From CAMLIZ01 sp040758375 (lineage in GTDB: Bacteria; Pseudomonadota; Gammaproteobacteria; Burkholderiales; Burkholderiaceae_C): a stretch of DNA of 64,000 nucleotides. Of the stretch, positions 34,120 to 45,687 are shown one piece after another (the first letter of the stretch is position 1; each line of letters starts with the position of its first letter). The notes under the pieces are model-generated. The model ran no database searches. It was not told the DNA's origin and saw only the letters and a list, made by a program, of their open reading frames with translations. The DNA is taken from positions 23,540-87,539 of the forward strand of contig JBFLWE010000011.1 of assembly GCA_040758375.1 (NCBI GenBank). The letters are read 5' to 3'. A program made the translations under genes and the position numbers.

Positions 34120-35100
34120 ATGGACCGAACCGAACGCTTCTACAAGATCGAGATGCTGATCCGCACGCGCGGCAGCGTGAGCTTCGCCGAGCTGATGCAG
34201 GAGCTGGGTGTCAGCCGCGCCACCTTGAAGCGTGACCTCGAATACCTGCGCGAGCGGCTGGACGCGCCGATCGTGTACGACCGCTTCGACAACGGCTACA
34301 AGCTGCAGGCCGACCCGCGCGACGCGCGCCAGGTGAAGCACGAGCTGCCCGGCGTGTGGTTCAGCGAGCGCGAGATCCATGCGCTGCTCACGATGCACCA
34401 GCTGATCCAGGGGCTCGACGAAGGCGGCGTGCTGGCGCGCCACCTGCAGCCGCTGCTCGACAAGCTGCACGGCATGCTGGGCGCCAGCGAGGGCGAGGCG
34501 CGCGAGCTGATGAAGCGGGTGAAGATCGCCAACCCCGCGCGCCGGCCGGTGGCGCCACGCCATTTCGAGCTGATCGGCAGCGCGCTCACGCACCGGCAGC
34601 GCGTGCAGATGAGCTACTGGGTGCGCAGTCGCCGGCAGCAGACCGAGCGCACCGTGTCGCCGCAGCGGCTGGTGCACTACCGCAACACCTGGTACCTGGA
34701 CGCCTGGTGCCACGACAGCGACGGCCTGCGCCGCTTTGCGCTGGACGCGATACGCGAGGCCTCGCTGCTGGAGCAGCGCGCCAAGGACGTCGCCCTGAAG
34801 ACCATCGAGGCCGAGCTCGACGCCGGCTACGGCGTGTTCAGCGGCGCCAAGGTGCAATGGGCGACGCTGCAGTTCTCGCCCGAGGCCGCGCAGTGGGTGG
34901 CGCACGAGCAGTGGCATCCGCAGCAGCAGGCGGTGCTGCACGAGGACGGCGCGCTCACGCTGCGCCTGCCCTATGCCGATGCCACCGAGCTGGCGATGGA
35001 CGTGCTGCGCCATGGCGAGCAGGTGCGCGTGCTGTCGCCCGCGGCGCTGGCGCAGCGCGTGGCGCGCAGCCTGCAGCAGGCGGCAGCGCAATACGGCTGA
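34120..35100 (+). CDS. YafY-type HTH/WYL-domain transcriptional regulator
   Basis: 326 residues. An N-terminal DeoR-like helix-turn-helix is seen in the first 60 residues (IRTRGSVSFAELMQELGVSRATLKRDLEYL). A WYL domain lies in the middle, with RLVHYRNTWYLDAWCHDSDG carrying the name motif. A C-terminal WCX-like part contains AQWVAHEQWHPQQQAV. WYL proteins are ligand-responsive, often for nucleic acid or nucleotides, and control DNA-stress or other genes. It stands alone with 61 bases before the DUF4198 gene. Confidence 0.92.
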   Translation: MDRTERFYKIEMLIRTRGSVSFAELMQELGVSRATLKRDLEYLRERLDAPIVYDRFDNGYKLQADPRDARQVKHELPGVWFSEREIHALLTMHQLIQGLDEGGVLARHLQPLLDKLHGMLGASEGEARELMKRVKIANPARRPVAPRHFELIGSALTHRQRVQMSYWVRSRRQQTERTVSPQRLVHYRNTWYLDAWCHDSDGLRRFALDAIREASLLEQRAKDVALKTIEAELDAGYGVFSGAKVQWATLQFSPEAAQWVAHEQWHPQQQAVLHEDGALTLRLPYADATELAMDVLRHGEQVRVLSPAALAQRVARSLQQAAAQYG

Positions 35101-35161
35101 GGCGCTCGGGCTGGGGCTTGGCGCTGCATCCACCGTCGCGCCTGCCGCGTACCCTGTGCAC

Positions 35162-35935
35162 ATGAAGCACCTTGCCATGCTGCTGGTCCTGGGCGCTGCC
35201 ACGCTGGCGGCCCGGGCGCACGACACCTGGTTTGCGCCCCTGTCCCGGCAGGAGGGCGGCACGCTGCTGGCCCTGGGCACCGGCAACCGCTTCCCGAAAC
35301 AGGAGTTCGCAGTGGGCATGGAGCACCTGCGCATGAGCGGTTGCGCCACCGGGCAGGGCGTGCCCGCCCGGCTGGCGCCTTGGCAGCAGGCCCGCCATGC
35401 GCTGCTGATGCACGCCGCGGCGCCCGCGCCCGACACCGCGGGCCTCAGCTGCTGGGCGCAGCTGCTGCCGATGGAGATCGAGCTGTCAGCCGAGACGGTG
35501 GAGGTGTACCTGGACGAGATTCACGCGCCCCAACCGGTGCGGCAGGCCTGGGCCGAGCGCAGGGCGCGCGGCGCCGTCTGGAAGGAGCGCTACACCAAGC
35601 ATGCGCGCATCGAACTGGGGGACGGCCCACCGATGGCCCGTGCCACCGGGATGGACCTCGACGCTCGGCTGGAGGCCGCGTCCCGGCGGCCACGCGCCGG
35701 CGAAGCGCTGGCGTTCCAGGTGCTGCTGGCCGGGCAGCCGCTGGCCGGGCTGCCAATGGAGCTGGTGGACGGGCAGGGGGCGTCAGGTGGCTGGGCGGTG
35801 ACCGACGCGCAGGGCCGGCTGCGCCTGCCTGCGCCGCGCGCGGGCCGCTGGGTGCTGCGCGGCACGCACCTGCAGGCCGTGGACGGCGACGCGTGGGAAA
35901 GCCGCTTCCTGACGCTGGCCTTCGAGCTGCGGTGA
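35162..35935 (+). CDS. DUF4198-family periplasmic protein
   Basis: 257 residues with an N-terminal signal (MKHLAMLLVLGAATLAARA) followed immediately by the HDTWFAPL motif typical of DUF4198 proteins. The middle holds WKERYTKHARIELG, and the C-terminus has an immunoglobulin-like beta pattern (GRLRLPAPRAGRWVLRGTH). Such proteins are often linked to nickel/cobalt or other metal uptake; here no metal transporter is adjacent except the HupE-like gene 500 bases on. The metal link is inference. Confidence 0.85.
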   Translation: MKHLAMLLVLGAATLAARAHDTWFAPLSRQEGGTLLALGTGNRFPKQEFAVGMEHLRMSGCATGQGVPARLAPWQQARHALLMHAAAPAPDTAGLSCWAQLLPMEIELSAETVEVYLDEIHAPQPVRQAWAERRARGAVWKERYTKHARIELGDGPPMARATGMDLDARLEAASRRPRAGEALAFQVLLAGQPLAGLPMELVDGQGASGGWAVTDAQGRLRLPAPRAGRWVLRGTHLQAVDGDAWESRFLTLAFELR

Positions 35936-35945
35936 GGAACGCGCC

Positions 35946-36239
35946 TCACCCCAGCCCGTGCCCTCCCACCACCTGCAGCTCGCGGTGCTCGCCGAACGAG
36001 GCGATCAGCGGCATGGCCTTGGCGATGGCGGCCTTCACCGAGGGCAGGTCGAGCGAGGCCTTGTGCGCCGCGGGGCTGTCCCACACCTCGGTGATCCACA
36101 CCACGTCGGCATCGGCCGGGTCGTGCGCCACCACGTAGCTCCTGCAGCCCGGCATGGCGTCCACGCTGCTCAGCAAGATGGCCACGAGCTCGTCCCGCTT
36201 GCCGGGCGCGGCCTTGAAGCTGCCGATGAGTCCGTACAT
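35946..36239 (-). CDS. Antibiotic biosynthesis monooxygenase-fold (ABM) protein
   Basis: 97 residues from the ATG at 36237-36239; a longer frame to 36443 is not supported. The ABM pattern is clear: MYGLIGSFKAAPGKRDELVAI, then GCRSYVVAHDPADADVVWITEVWDS and AAHKASLDLP. Members are dimeric small enzymes such as quinol monooxygenases, or heme-handling proteins. The conserved tryptophan and histidine of the group are present. It is an isolated gene convergent with the DUF4198 gene. Confidence 0.9.
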   Translation of the reverse strand: MYGLIGSFKAAPGKRDELVAILLSSVDAMPGCRSYVVAHDPADADVVWITEVWDSPAAHKASLDLPSVKAAIAKAMPLIASFGEHRELQVVGGHGLG

Positions 36240-36432
36240 GGGGCGGTCCTTTCGGGCTGGAACGTCTGCCTGTTGGCATGGTCCCTGGTCATGGGCGTCG
36301 CGTCCAGCTCCGGCGCTCGTGATGTGAGGGGCATGTTCGAAAGGGACTTCGTTTAGCGGCTGGCAGTCGCGGCAGATCAGGTCACGAGCCGGTCGCTGAT
36401 CGAAGGAGGTGTGGCACGACGCAGGGTCGATG

Positions 36433-37563
36433 CTAGAACGCAAACAACGTCAACTCGAACACCCGCTCCAGCAGCCACACAAAAGCCACGCCGGCGATCA
36501 GCGCCGAGCCGCCGGCGAAGATCCAGCGCGTGTACAGACGCGTGCGGCGCAGCCCGAAGGCCAGCGGCAGGAAGGCGGCCACGATCGCCAGCTGCCCCAG
36601 CTCGACACCGACGTTGAAGCCCACCAGCGCCAGCAGCAGCGCATCGCGCGGCAGCCCCAGGTCGGCCAGCACGCTGGCGAAGCCGAAGCCGTGGATCAGG
36701 CCGAACACGAAGGCCACCGTCCAGCGCCGCCCGTGGAACACCGGGAACACATTGTTCAGCGCCGCCAGCACCACCGACAGCGCGATCGCCGACTCCACCC
36801 AGCGTGAAGGCAGCGACACCACGCCCAGCGCGGCGAGCGAGAGGGTGATCGAGTGCGCCACCGTGAAGGCGGTGACGGTGCGCACCACGTCCAGCGCGGG
36901 CTCGCGCAGGCCCGGCGCCGGCTGCCAGCGGCGGCCCTGCCACACCAGGGCCGCGGGCAGCAGCAGCGCGAGCAGGAACAGGATGTGGTCGTAGCCGATC
37001 CAGATGTGCCACACGCCTTCGCGCGCGTAGTCGGCAAACTGCGCCCAGCCGCCGCCGGCCTGCAGCTCGAACACCTGCGAGGGCGCCTGCGGGCCCAGCA
37101 CCGCGCTGCGGTTGCGGCCCGGCGCCTGCAGGTTGAGCAGGCCGCGGTGCTGCGGGTCGAGCTCGGCGAACAGCCGGTAGCCCACCGTGAGCCGCGAGGG
37201 CCGGCGCGCGCAGTCGATCTGCAGCGGGATCACGGTGTAGGTGCCGTCGGTGTGGTCGTCCAGCGCCTGCGCGCCGGCGGCCAGCGTGCAGTCGGCATCG
37301 TCGGCGCGCAGGGCCAGGCGGGCGAGTGCGTAGCCGGCGATCTCTTGATGCCGGCTGCGCACCTCGCCCCAGGTGAGCCGGCCGTCGCCGTCGGTGTCGA
37401 GCTCGAGCGCGTGGTCCAGGTCGCGCAGCGCGATGTCCCAGCGGCCGTGCAGCCGGCCGTCGTCGGCCACGGTGATCGAGAGGTAGCTGTCCGAGGGCTT
37501 GTGGGCCCGGGCGCCGGGCAGCCACAGCGCCAGCAGCAGCAGCGGCAGGAGCCATCGGGTCAT
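36433..37563 (-). CDS. HupE/UreJ-family membrane protein with EF-hand-like loop
   Basis: 376 residues from the ATG at 37561-37563. A signal peptide precedes a periplasmic domain of about 170 residues containing an EF-hand-like loop, DTDGDGRLTWGEV, near residue 57. The C-terminal half has six or seven membrane helices with the HupE/UreJ motifs GYDHILFLLALLL, AHSITLSLAALG and HGFGFASVLA. Relatives are linked to nickel or cobalt handling. It overlaps the upstream TPR gene by four bases. Calcium binding by the loop is inferred only from sequence. Confidence 0.87.
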   Translation of the reverse strand: MTRWLLPLLLLALWLPGARAHKPSDSYLSITVADDGRLHGRWDIALRDLDHALELDTDGDGRLTWGEVRSRHQEIAGYALARLALRADDADCTLAAGAQALDDHTDGTYTVIPLQIDCARRPSRLTVGYRLFAELDPQHRGLLNLQAPGRNRSAVLGPQAPSQVFELQAGGGWAQFADYAREGVWHIWIGYDHILFLLALLLPAALVWQGRRWQPAPGLREPALDVVRTVTAFTVAHSITLSLAALGVVSLPSRWVESAIALSVVLAALNNVFPVFHGRRWTVAFVFGLIHGFGFASVLADLGLPRDALLLALVGFNVGVELGQLAIVAAFLPLAFGLRRTRLYTRWIFAGGSALIAGVAFVWLLERVFELTLFAF

Positions 37564-38804
37564 CGCGGCAGCTCCTTCAGCCGCTCGGCCAAGCCGCGCA
37601 AGGCCACGCTTTCGATGCCGCTGTCGTGCATCCACTTCAGCACCGGCCCCGCTGCTTCGGGCTGCCGGGCCGCGAGCGCGGCCTGCAGCACGATGCGCGC
37701 ATCGGCCGGCTCGCGCTGCAGCGCGTAGTTGTCCTGCGCGAGCTGCAGCGCGCGCGCCGGCTGCTGCTGCACGCCGAGCGCGAAGCGCGCCTCTTCCTTC
37801 TGGTGCGTGGTGTCGCCGCGGCGGCGCGCGGCCTCGAAGCGCGCGGCGAGATCGCGCTCGAAGTCACCGGCCTGCGGTGCACCGGTGGACTTGGCCGCCA
37901 GCGCCAGGCGCAGCAGCAGGGTGTCGGCCCGTGCCTGGTCGTTCAGCAGGGCCATCACCTCGGCGGCGCGCCCACGGTCGAGCAGGAAGTCGGCATAGGC
38001 GCACAGCAGGTAGTTGTCGGGCAGGTCCAGCGCCAGCGCCTCCCGGTAGGCGGCCTCGGCCGCGGCATGCTGGCCGCGCAGCTCCTCGGTCTCGGCCAGG
38101 CGGGTCAGGGCCCACAGCCGCTCGGCGGCCGGGGCTTGCGTCGCCTGGCGCAAGGCGTCGCGCAGGGCCTGCGCGGCGGCGCCGGCGCGGCCGGTGAGCG
38201 AGTCCACATACGCGCTGCAGGCGGTGGCGAGCAGGGCGCTGGTGTGCGGGGCGGCCTGTTCGCAGGCGCGGCGCGCGTCGGCATAGCGCGCCTGCACCAT
38301 GTGGATCGCGGCCAGCCAGGCCCAGGCCTCGGCGTCGGCCGGGTCGGCCTGCACCACGGCATTGAGGTCGGCCAGCGCCTCGGCGAAGCCGTGGTTGTAC
38401 TGCTGCAGGATGGCGCGCATCACGCGCACACGCTGCGGCGGCGCGGGCTGCTGCCACCAGCGCGCCAGCGCGGCCTGCGCATGACCGACGAAGCGAGGGT
38501 CGCCCTGGGCCAGGGCGAGCGCGAACTGCTGGCGCGCGAGCGCGACCGCGGCGTCGGCATCGTGGGGCCGCGCCTGGGCGGCGGCGCGCAGCGCCTGCAA
38601 TTGCGCGCGCTGCGGGTCGGTGCGGCGCAAGGGCAGCGTCTCGACCACCTGGTCGTCGGAGCCGGGCGTGTACGGGGCGGCGAAGGCGGTGCCTGCGCAC
38701 AAGGGCAGCAGCAGGCAGGCAAGAAGGCGGGCGAAAGGCACGACGGGGGCGGTGACCGGCAGCGGTGGCGGCGAATGGTATCGCGGGGTGCGCGACCGGC
38801 TCAT
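37560..38804 (-). CDS. Secreted TPR-repeat protein coupled to the HupE-like gene
   Basis: 414 residues. A signal-like segment (ARLLACLLLPLCAGTAFA) is preceded by about 20 residues, so the real start may be slightly downstream, though no better start codon is visible. The rest is helical with many tetratricopeptide patterns, for example AEALADLNAVVQADPADAEAWAWLAAI and YREALALDLPDNYLLCAYADFLLDRG. It presumably scaffolds protein contacts in the periplasm. The stop overlaps the HupE-like start (ATGA), so the pair should work together. Confidence 0.85.
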   Translation of the reverse strand: MSRSRTPRYHSPPPLPVTAPVVPFARLLACLLLPLCAGTAFAAPYTPGSDDQVVETLPLRRTDPQRAQLQALRAAAQARPHDADAAVALARQQFALALAQGDPRFVGHAQAALARWWQQPAPPQRVRVMRAILQQYNHGFAEALADLNAVVQADPADAEAWAWLAAIHMVQARYADARRACEQAAPHTSALLATACSAYVDSLTGRAGAAAQALRDALRQATQAPAAERLWALTRLAETEELRGQHAAAEAAYREALALDLPDNYLLCAYADFLLDRGRAAEVMALLNDQARADTLLLRLALAAKSTGAPQAGDFERDLAARFEAARRRGDTTHQKEEARFALGVQQQPARALQLAQDNYALQREPADARIVLQAALAARQPEAAGPVLKWMHDSGIESVALRGLAERLKELPR

Positions 38805-38827
38805 GGCTTTTCCTCTACGCTCGGCTG

Positions 38828-39745
38828 ATGTCGTCCCCCGCTCACCCCTCCATGCCGCAGGCGCACCTCTCGGCGCGCCAGTTCAACGTGCTGGCGCTGC
38901 TGACCTTGTTCTGGGGCCTCAACTGGCCGGTGATGAAGCTCGCGGTGAGCCACATGCCGCCACTGAGCTTTCGCGCGCTGTCGCTGTTGCTGGGCCTGCC
39001 CTGCCTGGCTTTGGCGCTGCTTGCGCTGAAAGTGCCGTTCCGGGTGCCGCGCGCGCAGTGGGGGCAGGTCGGCCGCCTGGCCGTGACCAACATGGTGGTC
39101 TGGCATGTGCTGCTGATCATTGCGATCCCTTGGCTGAGCTCCGGGCGCGCGGCGATCCTCGGCTACACGATGCCGGTGTTCTCGGCGCTGTGGGGCCGCA
39201 CGCTGTTCGGCGAGCGGCTGGCGCCGCGCCAGCTGTTCGGCGTGGCGTGCGCCGCGGCGGCGGTGGTGATGTTGCTGTGGCATGAGTTCACGCGGTTGAG
39301 CGGCGCGCCGCTGGCGGCCGGCGGCGTGCTGGTGGCCGCGGCGGTCTGGGGCCTGGGGACCCAGCAGTTGCGCCGCGTGCACAGCGGGGTCTCTACGCTC
39401 ACGCTGTCGTTCTGGATGACGGCGCTGACCACGGTGGTGCTGTGCGTGCTGAGCGTGGTGTTCGAGCGCACGCGCTGGTCGGTGCCCGGCCCCGAGGCTG
39501 CCTGGGCCATCGCCTACAACGGCGTGCTGGTCTTCGGCTATTGCCATGCGGCCTGGTTCTTCCTGGCGCGCACGCTCACGCCGGTGGCCTCGAGCACGAG
39601 CGTGATGCTGATCCCGGTGCTGGGCATCGTGTCCGGTGCGGTGTGGCTGGGCGAGCCGCTGCACTGGCAGGACGGCGCGGCCGTGGCGCTGATCCTGCTG
39701 GCGATCGGCGCCGTGCTGCTGCCGCCGCGCACGCAGCGCGCGTAG
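38828..39745 (+). CDS. EamA/DMT-family transporter
   Basis: 305 residues with about ten predicted helices in two EamA halves. The first starts FNVLALLTLFWGLNWPVMKLAV and includes YTMPVFSALWGRTLFGERL; the second ends SSTSVMLIPVLGIVSGAVWLGEPL. These are typical drug/metabolite exporters; the substrate cannot be told. It is divergent from the TPR gene with a 23-base gap, so their promoters overlap. Confidence 0.93.
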   Translation: MSSPAHPSMPQAHLSARQFNVLALLTLFWGLNWPVMKLAVSHMPPLSFRALSLLLGLPCLALALLALKVPFRVPRAQWGQVGRLAVTNMVVWHVLLIIAIPWLSSGRAAILGYTMPVFSALWGRTLFGERLAPRQLFGVACAAAAVVMLLWHEFTRLSGAPLAAGGVLVAAAVWGLGTQQLRRVHSGVSTLTLSFWMTALTTVVLCVLSVVFERTRWSVPGPEAAWAIAYNGVLVFGYCHAAWFFLARTLTPVASSTSVMLIPVLGIVSGAVWLGEPLHWQDGAAVALILLAIGAVLLPPRTQRA

Positions 39746-39861
39746 GACGAGGCCCCTGCGGCGCGGCGCACGAGTTTTCGTAGCACGCGGCCTTTGTCAC
39801 GCACCTGCCATTCGGCGCACGCCTACTCGGCGGCCTGTGTTCCACGAGCCGATGTCCGCCG

Positions 39862-42693
39862 ATGAGCATCCATCTTCTCGATCCTTCCGCTGCGCCGCTG
39901 CTGTTTCGCCCGCTGGAGCCCGCGCTCGCGCTGCCGGCGCGCGTGCCCGAGCCGCCGCCTCCACCGCCTGCCCCTGAGCCCGTGCCCGAGAAGCCCGAAC
40001 CGCACGCGCCGCCGCACAACCCTTTCGGCGGCGTGTTCCGCCCGGGTCTTCCCGAGCTGGGCCTGACGCAGCACGTGGTGGCAGAGGGCGACACGGTGTG
40101 GCGCTTCCTCGAGGCCGAGCAGATCCTGCCGCCGCGCGACGGCGGCAACCCGGACCACCTGGTCAACGCCTACCTGGCCGGCACGCCCACGCTGGACCTG
40201 CGCGCCTTCGGCCAGCGGCCCGGCAACAGCGCCGACGCGGTGCGGCTGCTGCAGCCGGGCGACAAGGTGGTGGTGCTCGACGCCACGCGCCTGAACTACC
40301 TGGAGCAGCAGCGCCGGCAACTCGAGACGCTGCAGCAGGCCCGCGTGAGCACCGATTCGCAGGCGACGCGGCGCGAGCAGCTGCAGCAGCAGCTGGTGGC
40401 CACCATCTACCAGGAGCTCGACTACGCCGGCACGCAGCAGGCCGTGCCCTCGCCCGACGCGCTGGCCGCGCCCGTTCGTGCGCGTGCGCCGCAGGATGCG
40501 GTGTTCCAGCAGGCGGTCGACGAGGCGGTCTCGCTGTACCGCGCCAACCTGGAGGCCCAGGGACGCACCGGCGACGCCTTCGGTGTGCTGGTGCAGCGCG
40601 CGCAGGCCGGCGACCACGAAGGCGTGCGGCAGGCCGTGCGGGAGCAGTTGCTGGGTGCCAGCGGCGACAGCCGCGGCCCGGCCGCGCTGGGCAAGATCGT
40701 CGCGCGCGGCAGCGTCTACATGACCTACACCGGCGACGACGTGCGTTTTGCGCAGGCGGTGCAGCAAGGCATCGACGATGCCGAGCACGAGGTGCTGGTG
40801 CAGCGCCCGGTCGACGAGGTGCTGGCAGCCTACGACCGCCAGGGCGCGGCCGGCGCGATGCGCCGCCTGGCCGAGCTGACCGACCCCGCGCACACCACGC
40901 CGGGCCAGGTGGGCCAGATCATGGCCGACGAACGCACGCAGCAGCTGGTGGCGCGGGTGCTGGACGACATCGCGGCCTGGAGCGACCCGCGCGGCGGCCC
41001 CGGCGCGGTGATCGCGGACCTGGTGCGCGCCTGCGACCACGCGCAGCACAGCGACGGCGGCAAGCCCGGCATCGGCCAGGCGGCGGTGGACCGCATCGCG
41101 CAGCGCATCGTCGCGCTGTACGAGGGCCCTTCGCCGCGCACCGGCGGCGACGTGTTCCACTATCCCTTCCGCCTGCAGAACGTGCTGAGCAACGGCGACG
41201 GCCAGGTGGCGCTGGCGCTGGCGGTGGCCGAGCAGGCCGGCAGACGCGGCCATGATGCGCTGGCGCTGTCGGCCGTGGCTTCGGCCGACGTGAGCCTGCA
41301 GGACCTGGCCTCCGGTACGCGCGAGCTGAACAAGCGCACGCAGGAGGATGCTGCCTTCCTCAGCGTGCCGGCCCAGGAGTGGGGCGGTGCCGGCACACCG
41401 GCCGAGCAGGCGGCGTGCGTGCGCCGCCTGCTCGCGCAAAACCCGCAGGAGGCGAAGAAGCTGGCCGAAGGCGGCCAGGAGCTGCTGCGCCAGCGCGAAC
41501 GCATCGAGGCCGCGCGCGCAGCGGTGCAGGCCTACCAGGGGCCAGAGGCCGGGCGCATACGCAAGGCGATGGACGAGGTGCCCACGCCGGCCATGGCCCC
41601 GGCCGAAGAAAGCGGCAAGGCCACCAACACGCTGTGGTTCCAGCGCTCGCTGCGCAAGGTGGTGGAGCTGGCCGGCAGCGCCTACATCTCGCGCCTCGGA
41701 AAAGGCGACGCGCCGCTGCTGCCGCCGCGCGGCATGCAGGTGATGGAGGAGGTGTGGAAGCGCGGGCACAAGACGCTGGGGGCGGTGCTGTATTTCCAGA
41801 ACGCCGCCTTCGAACTCGCCGAGTTCGGCCGCCACACCGCCAAGGGTTCGCTGGTCAACGGACTGACCGCCGGCGCCTCGGCGCTGCGCCAGGAGCTCGC
41901 GGGCGTGTCGTATGCGCTGTCGGCCGGCATTCCGGGCCACCGGTTGGGCGCCATACGGCCGGGCTCGGGCGCCACGCCGCTGGCGCGCACGTATGCCGAC
42001 TACGCGGCGCGGGTCGACGCGCTGTCCATACCCGACAGCGCGAAGCTCACCCTCAAGCAGGGCCTGCGCCTGGCCCTGCAGGACAGCTCGGACTTCGCCT
42101 CCGCGATCCTGGGCGCGGTGAGCGCGGCCACGGCCTTCCATGAAGGCAAGCACCTGCAGGGCGTGGGCCAGACCTTCAACGCGCTCGGCTACACCCTCAT
42201 GCTCACCGGCTCGGGCATCGACGAGGCGGTGTTCGCGGCCGACGTGACCCTGCTGCGCATGGGTGCCACCGCATGGACGGGCATCGGTGCGGCGCTGGTG
42301 CTGGTGGGCTCGATGCTCTACACCGGCGCCGAGGCCTACGACAACTCGCACCGTTTCGACGGCGCCAGCCAGCAGTGGCTGCAGGCCATGGGCGTGCGGC
42401 CCGAGGTGGCCAGGCCGCTGGCGGTGCACGCCACCAGCCTGGACGGCAATGCCCCCGCCGCCGGGCCCTTTCTCACGGCCTATTTCAAGCACAACGGGCT
42501 GTCACAGAAGGACATGGTGAGCTGGCTCAACCTGCTGAGCCCGAAGGATGCCGATGCGATGGCCAGTGCGATCAAGAGCTTCGGCGACGAGTGGAAGGAG
42601 GTGCCCATGCCCGAGGCGAGCCGCCGCTTCAGCGATGCACTGCTGCAATACGGCCTGATGCCGCCCAACGTGAAACTGCTGGCCGGGGGCTGA
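39862..42693 (+). CDS. Large orphan protein with LysM-like N-terminus
   Basis: 943 residues without a signal peptide. After a proline-rich linker (about 30-55) comes a LysM-like segment, TQHVVAEGDTVWRFLEAEQ to LQPGDKVVVLD (about 68-140). Long alpha-helical, Ala/Gln-rich regions follow. Weakly hydrophobic stretches near 710-830 (ILGAVSAATAFHEGKH and GATAWTGIGAALVLVGSMLY) could insert into a membrane. I do not recognise the family; large LysM-bearing proteins with such C-termini occur in Burkholderiales and Xanthomonads and may be secreted effectors. It stands alone before parC. Confidence 0.83.
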   Translation: MSIHLLDPSAAPLLFRPLEPALALPARVPEPPPPPPAPEPVPEKPEPHAPPHNPFGGVFRPGLPELGLTQHVVAEGDTVWRFLEAEQILPPRDGGNPDHLVNAYLAGTPTLDLRAFGQRPGNSADAVRLLQPGDKVVVLDATRLNYLEQQRRQLETLQQARVSTDSQATRREQLQQQLVATIYQELDYAGTQQAVPSPDALAAPVRARAPQDAVFQQAVDEAVSLYRANLEAQGRTGDAFGVLVQRAQAGDHEGVRQAVREQLLGASGDSRGPAALGKIVARGSVYMTYTGDDVRFAQAVQQGIDDAEHEVLVQRPVDEVLAAYDRQGAAGAMRRLAELTDPAHTTPGQVGQIMADERTQQLVARVLDDIAAWSDPRGGPGAVIADLVRACDHAQHSDGGKPGIGQAAVDRIAQRIVALYEGPSPRTGGDVFHYPFRLQNVLSNGDGQVALALAVAEQAGRRGHDALALSAVASADVSLQDLASGTRELNKRTQEDAAFLSVPAQEWGGAGTPAEQAACVRRLLAQNPQEAKKLAEGGQELLRQRERIEAARAAVQAYQGPEAGRIRKAMDEVPTPAMAPAEESGKATNTLWFQRSLRKVVELAGSAYISRLGKGDAPLLPPRGMQVMEEVWKRGHKTLGAVLYFQNAAFELAEFGRHTAKGSLVNGLTAGASALRQELAGVSYALSAGIPGHRLGAIRPGSGATPLARTYADYAARVDALSIPDSAKLTLKQGLRLALQDSSDFASAILGAVSAATAFHEGKHLQGVGQTFNALGYTLMLTGSGIDEAVFAADVTLLRMGATAWTGIGAALVLVGSMLYTGAEAYDNSHRFDGASQQWLQAMGVRPEVARPLAVHATSLDGNAPAAGPFLTAYFKHNGLSQKDMVSWLNLLSPKDADAMASAIKSFGDEWKEVPMPEASRRFSDALLQYGLMPPNVKLLAGG

Positions 42694-42767
42694 AGGGCCC
42701 TGCGGGCCCACGCCGCTAAACTCCCCGCCTTCAGCCGGCGCCCCAGTGCAGGGCGCCTGGAACACGC

Positions 42768-45077
<2,310 letters not shown>

Positions 45078-45093
45078 TCAAGGAGAGCACACG

Positions 45094-45678
45094 ATGGCCC
45101 GGGTTGCGTTTGTTCTGATCGACCCTTTTGCCGACTGGGAACCGGCGCTGCTGTCCACGCGAATGGACGACGAGGCATTTGGCGACGCCGTGCAATGGCT
45201 CACGCCGGGCGGCAAGTCGGTGCGTTCGATGGGGGCGCTGCGCGTGGCCGCCGATGGAGCCGTGGAAGACTTCGATCCCGCGCGCTTCGATGCGCTGGTG
45301 CTGGTGGGCTCGCCCACCTGGGCCACACCCGAAAGCCCCGACCTGACGCCGGTGCTGCAGCGAGCCGCCGACGCAGGGTTGGTGATTGGCGGCATTTGCG
45401 GCGCCACCCTCGCGCTGGCCCGCGCGGGCCTGCTGGACGATCGCCCGCACACCAGCAACTCCTTGAAGTTCCTGCAAGCCTATGCCGCGGGTTACCGCGG
45501 CGCGGCCCACTACCGTGACAGTGCGCGCGCTGTGGCCGATGGCCGCGTGGTCACTGCCAGCGGCTTGGCACCGGTGAGCTTTGCCGCCGAGATGATGCGG
45601 CTGCTGCACCCTGGCGACGAGGAGCGCATCGGTCGGCTGCAGGAGATGTTTGCGCGCGAGCATCAGGCCGTGCGCTGA
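45094..45678 (+). CDS. DJ-1/PfpI-family protein
   Basis: 194 residues from the ATG at 45094, behind AAGGAG. The class I glutamine-amidotransferase-like fold shows FVLIDPFADWEPAL at the start and the nucleophile elbow GGICGATLALARAGLLD with the reactive cysteine near residue 100. Members include proteases, chaperones and glyoxalases; the active role here is not clear. It may be cotranscribed with parC, 16 bases upstream. Confidence 0.9.
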   Translation: MARVAFVLIDPFADWEPALLSTRMDDEAFGDAVQWLTPGGKSVRSMGALRVAADGAVEDFDPARFDALVLVGSPTWATPESPDLTPVLQRAADAGLVIGGICGATLALARAGLLDDRPHTSNSLKFLQAYAAGYRGAAHYRDSARAVADGRVVTASGLAPVSFAAEMMRLLHPGDEERIGRLQEMFAREHQAVR

Positions 45679-45687
45679 CGCCCCGGC

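Noticed and set aside
42695..42709. GGGCCC-TGC-GGGCCC repeat after the 943-residue gene
   Set aside because: Short stem with a 3-base loop and no U-run; common by chance in this GC-rich DNA.
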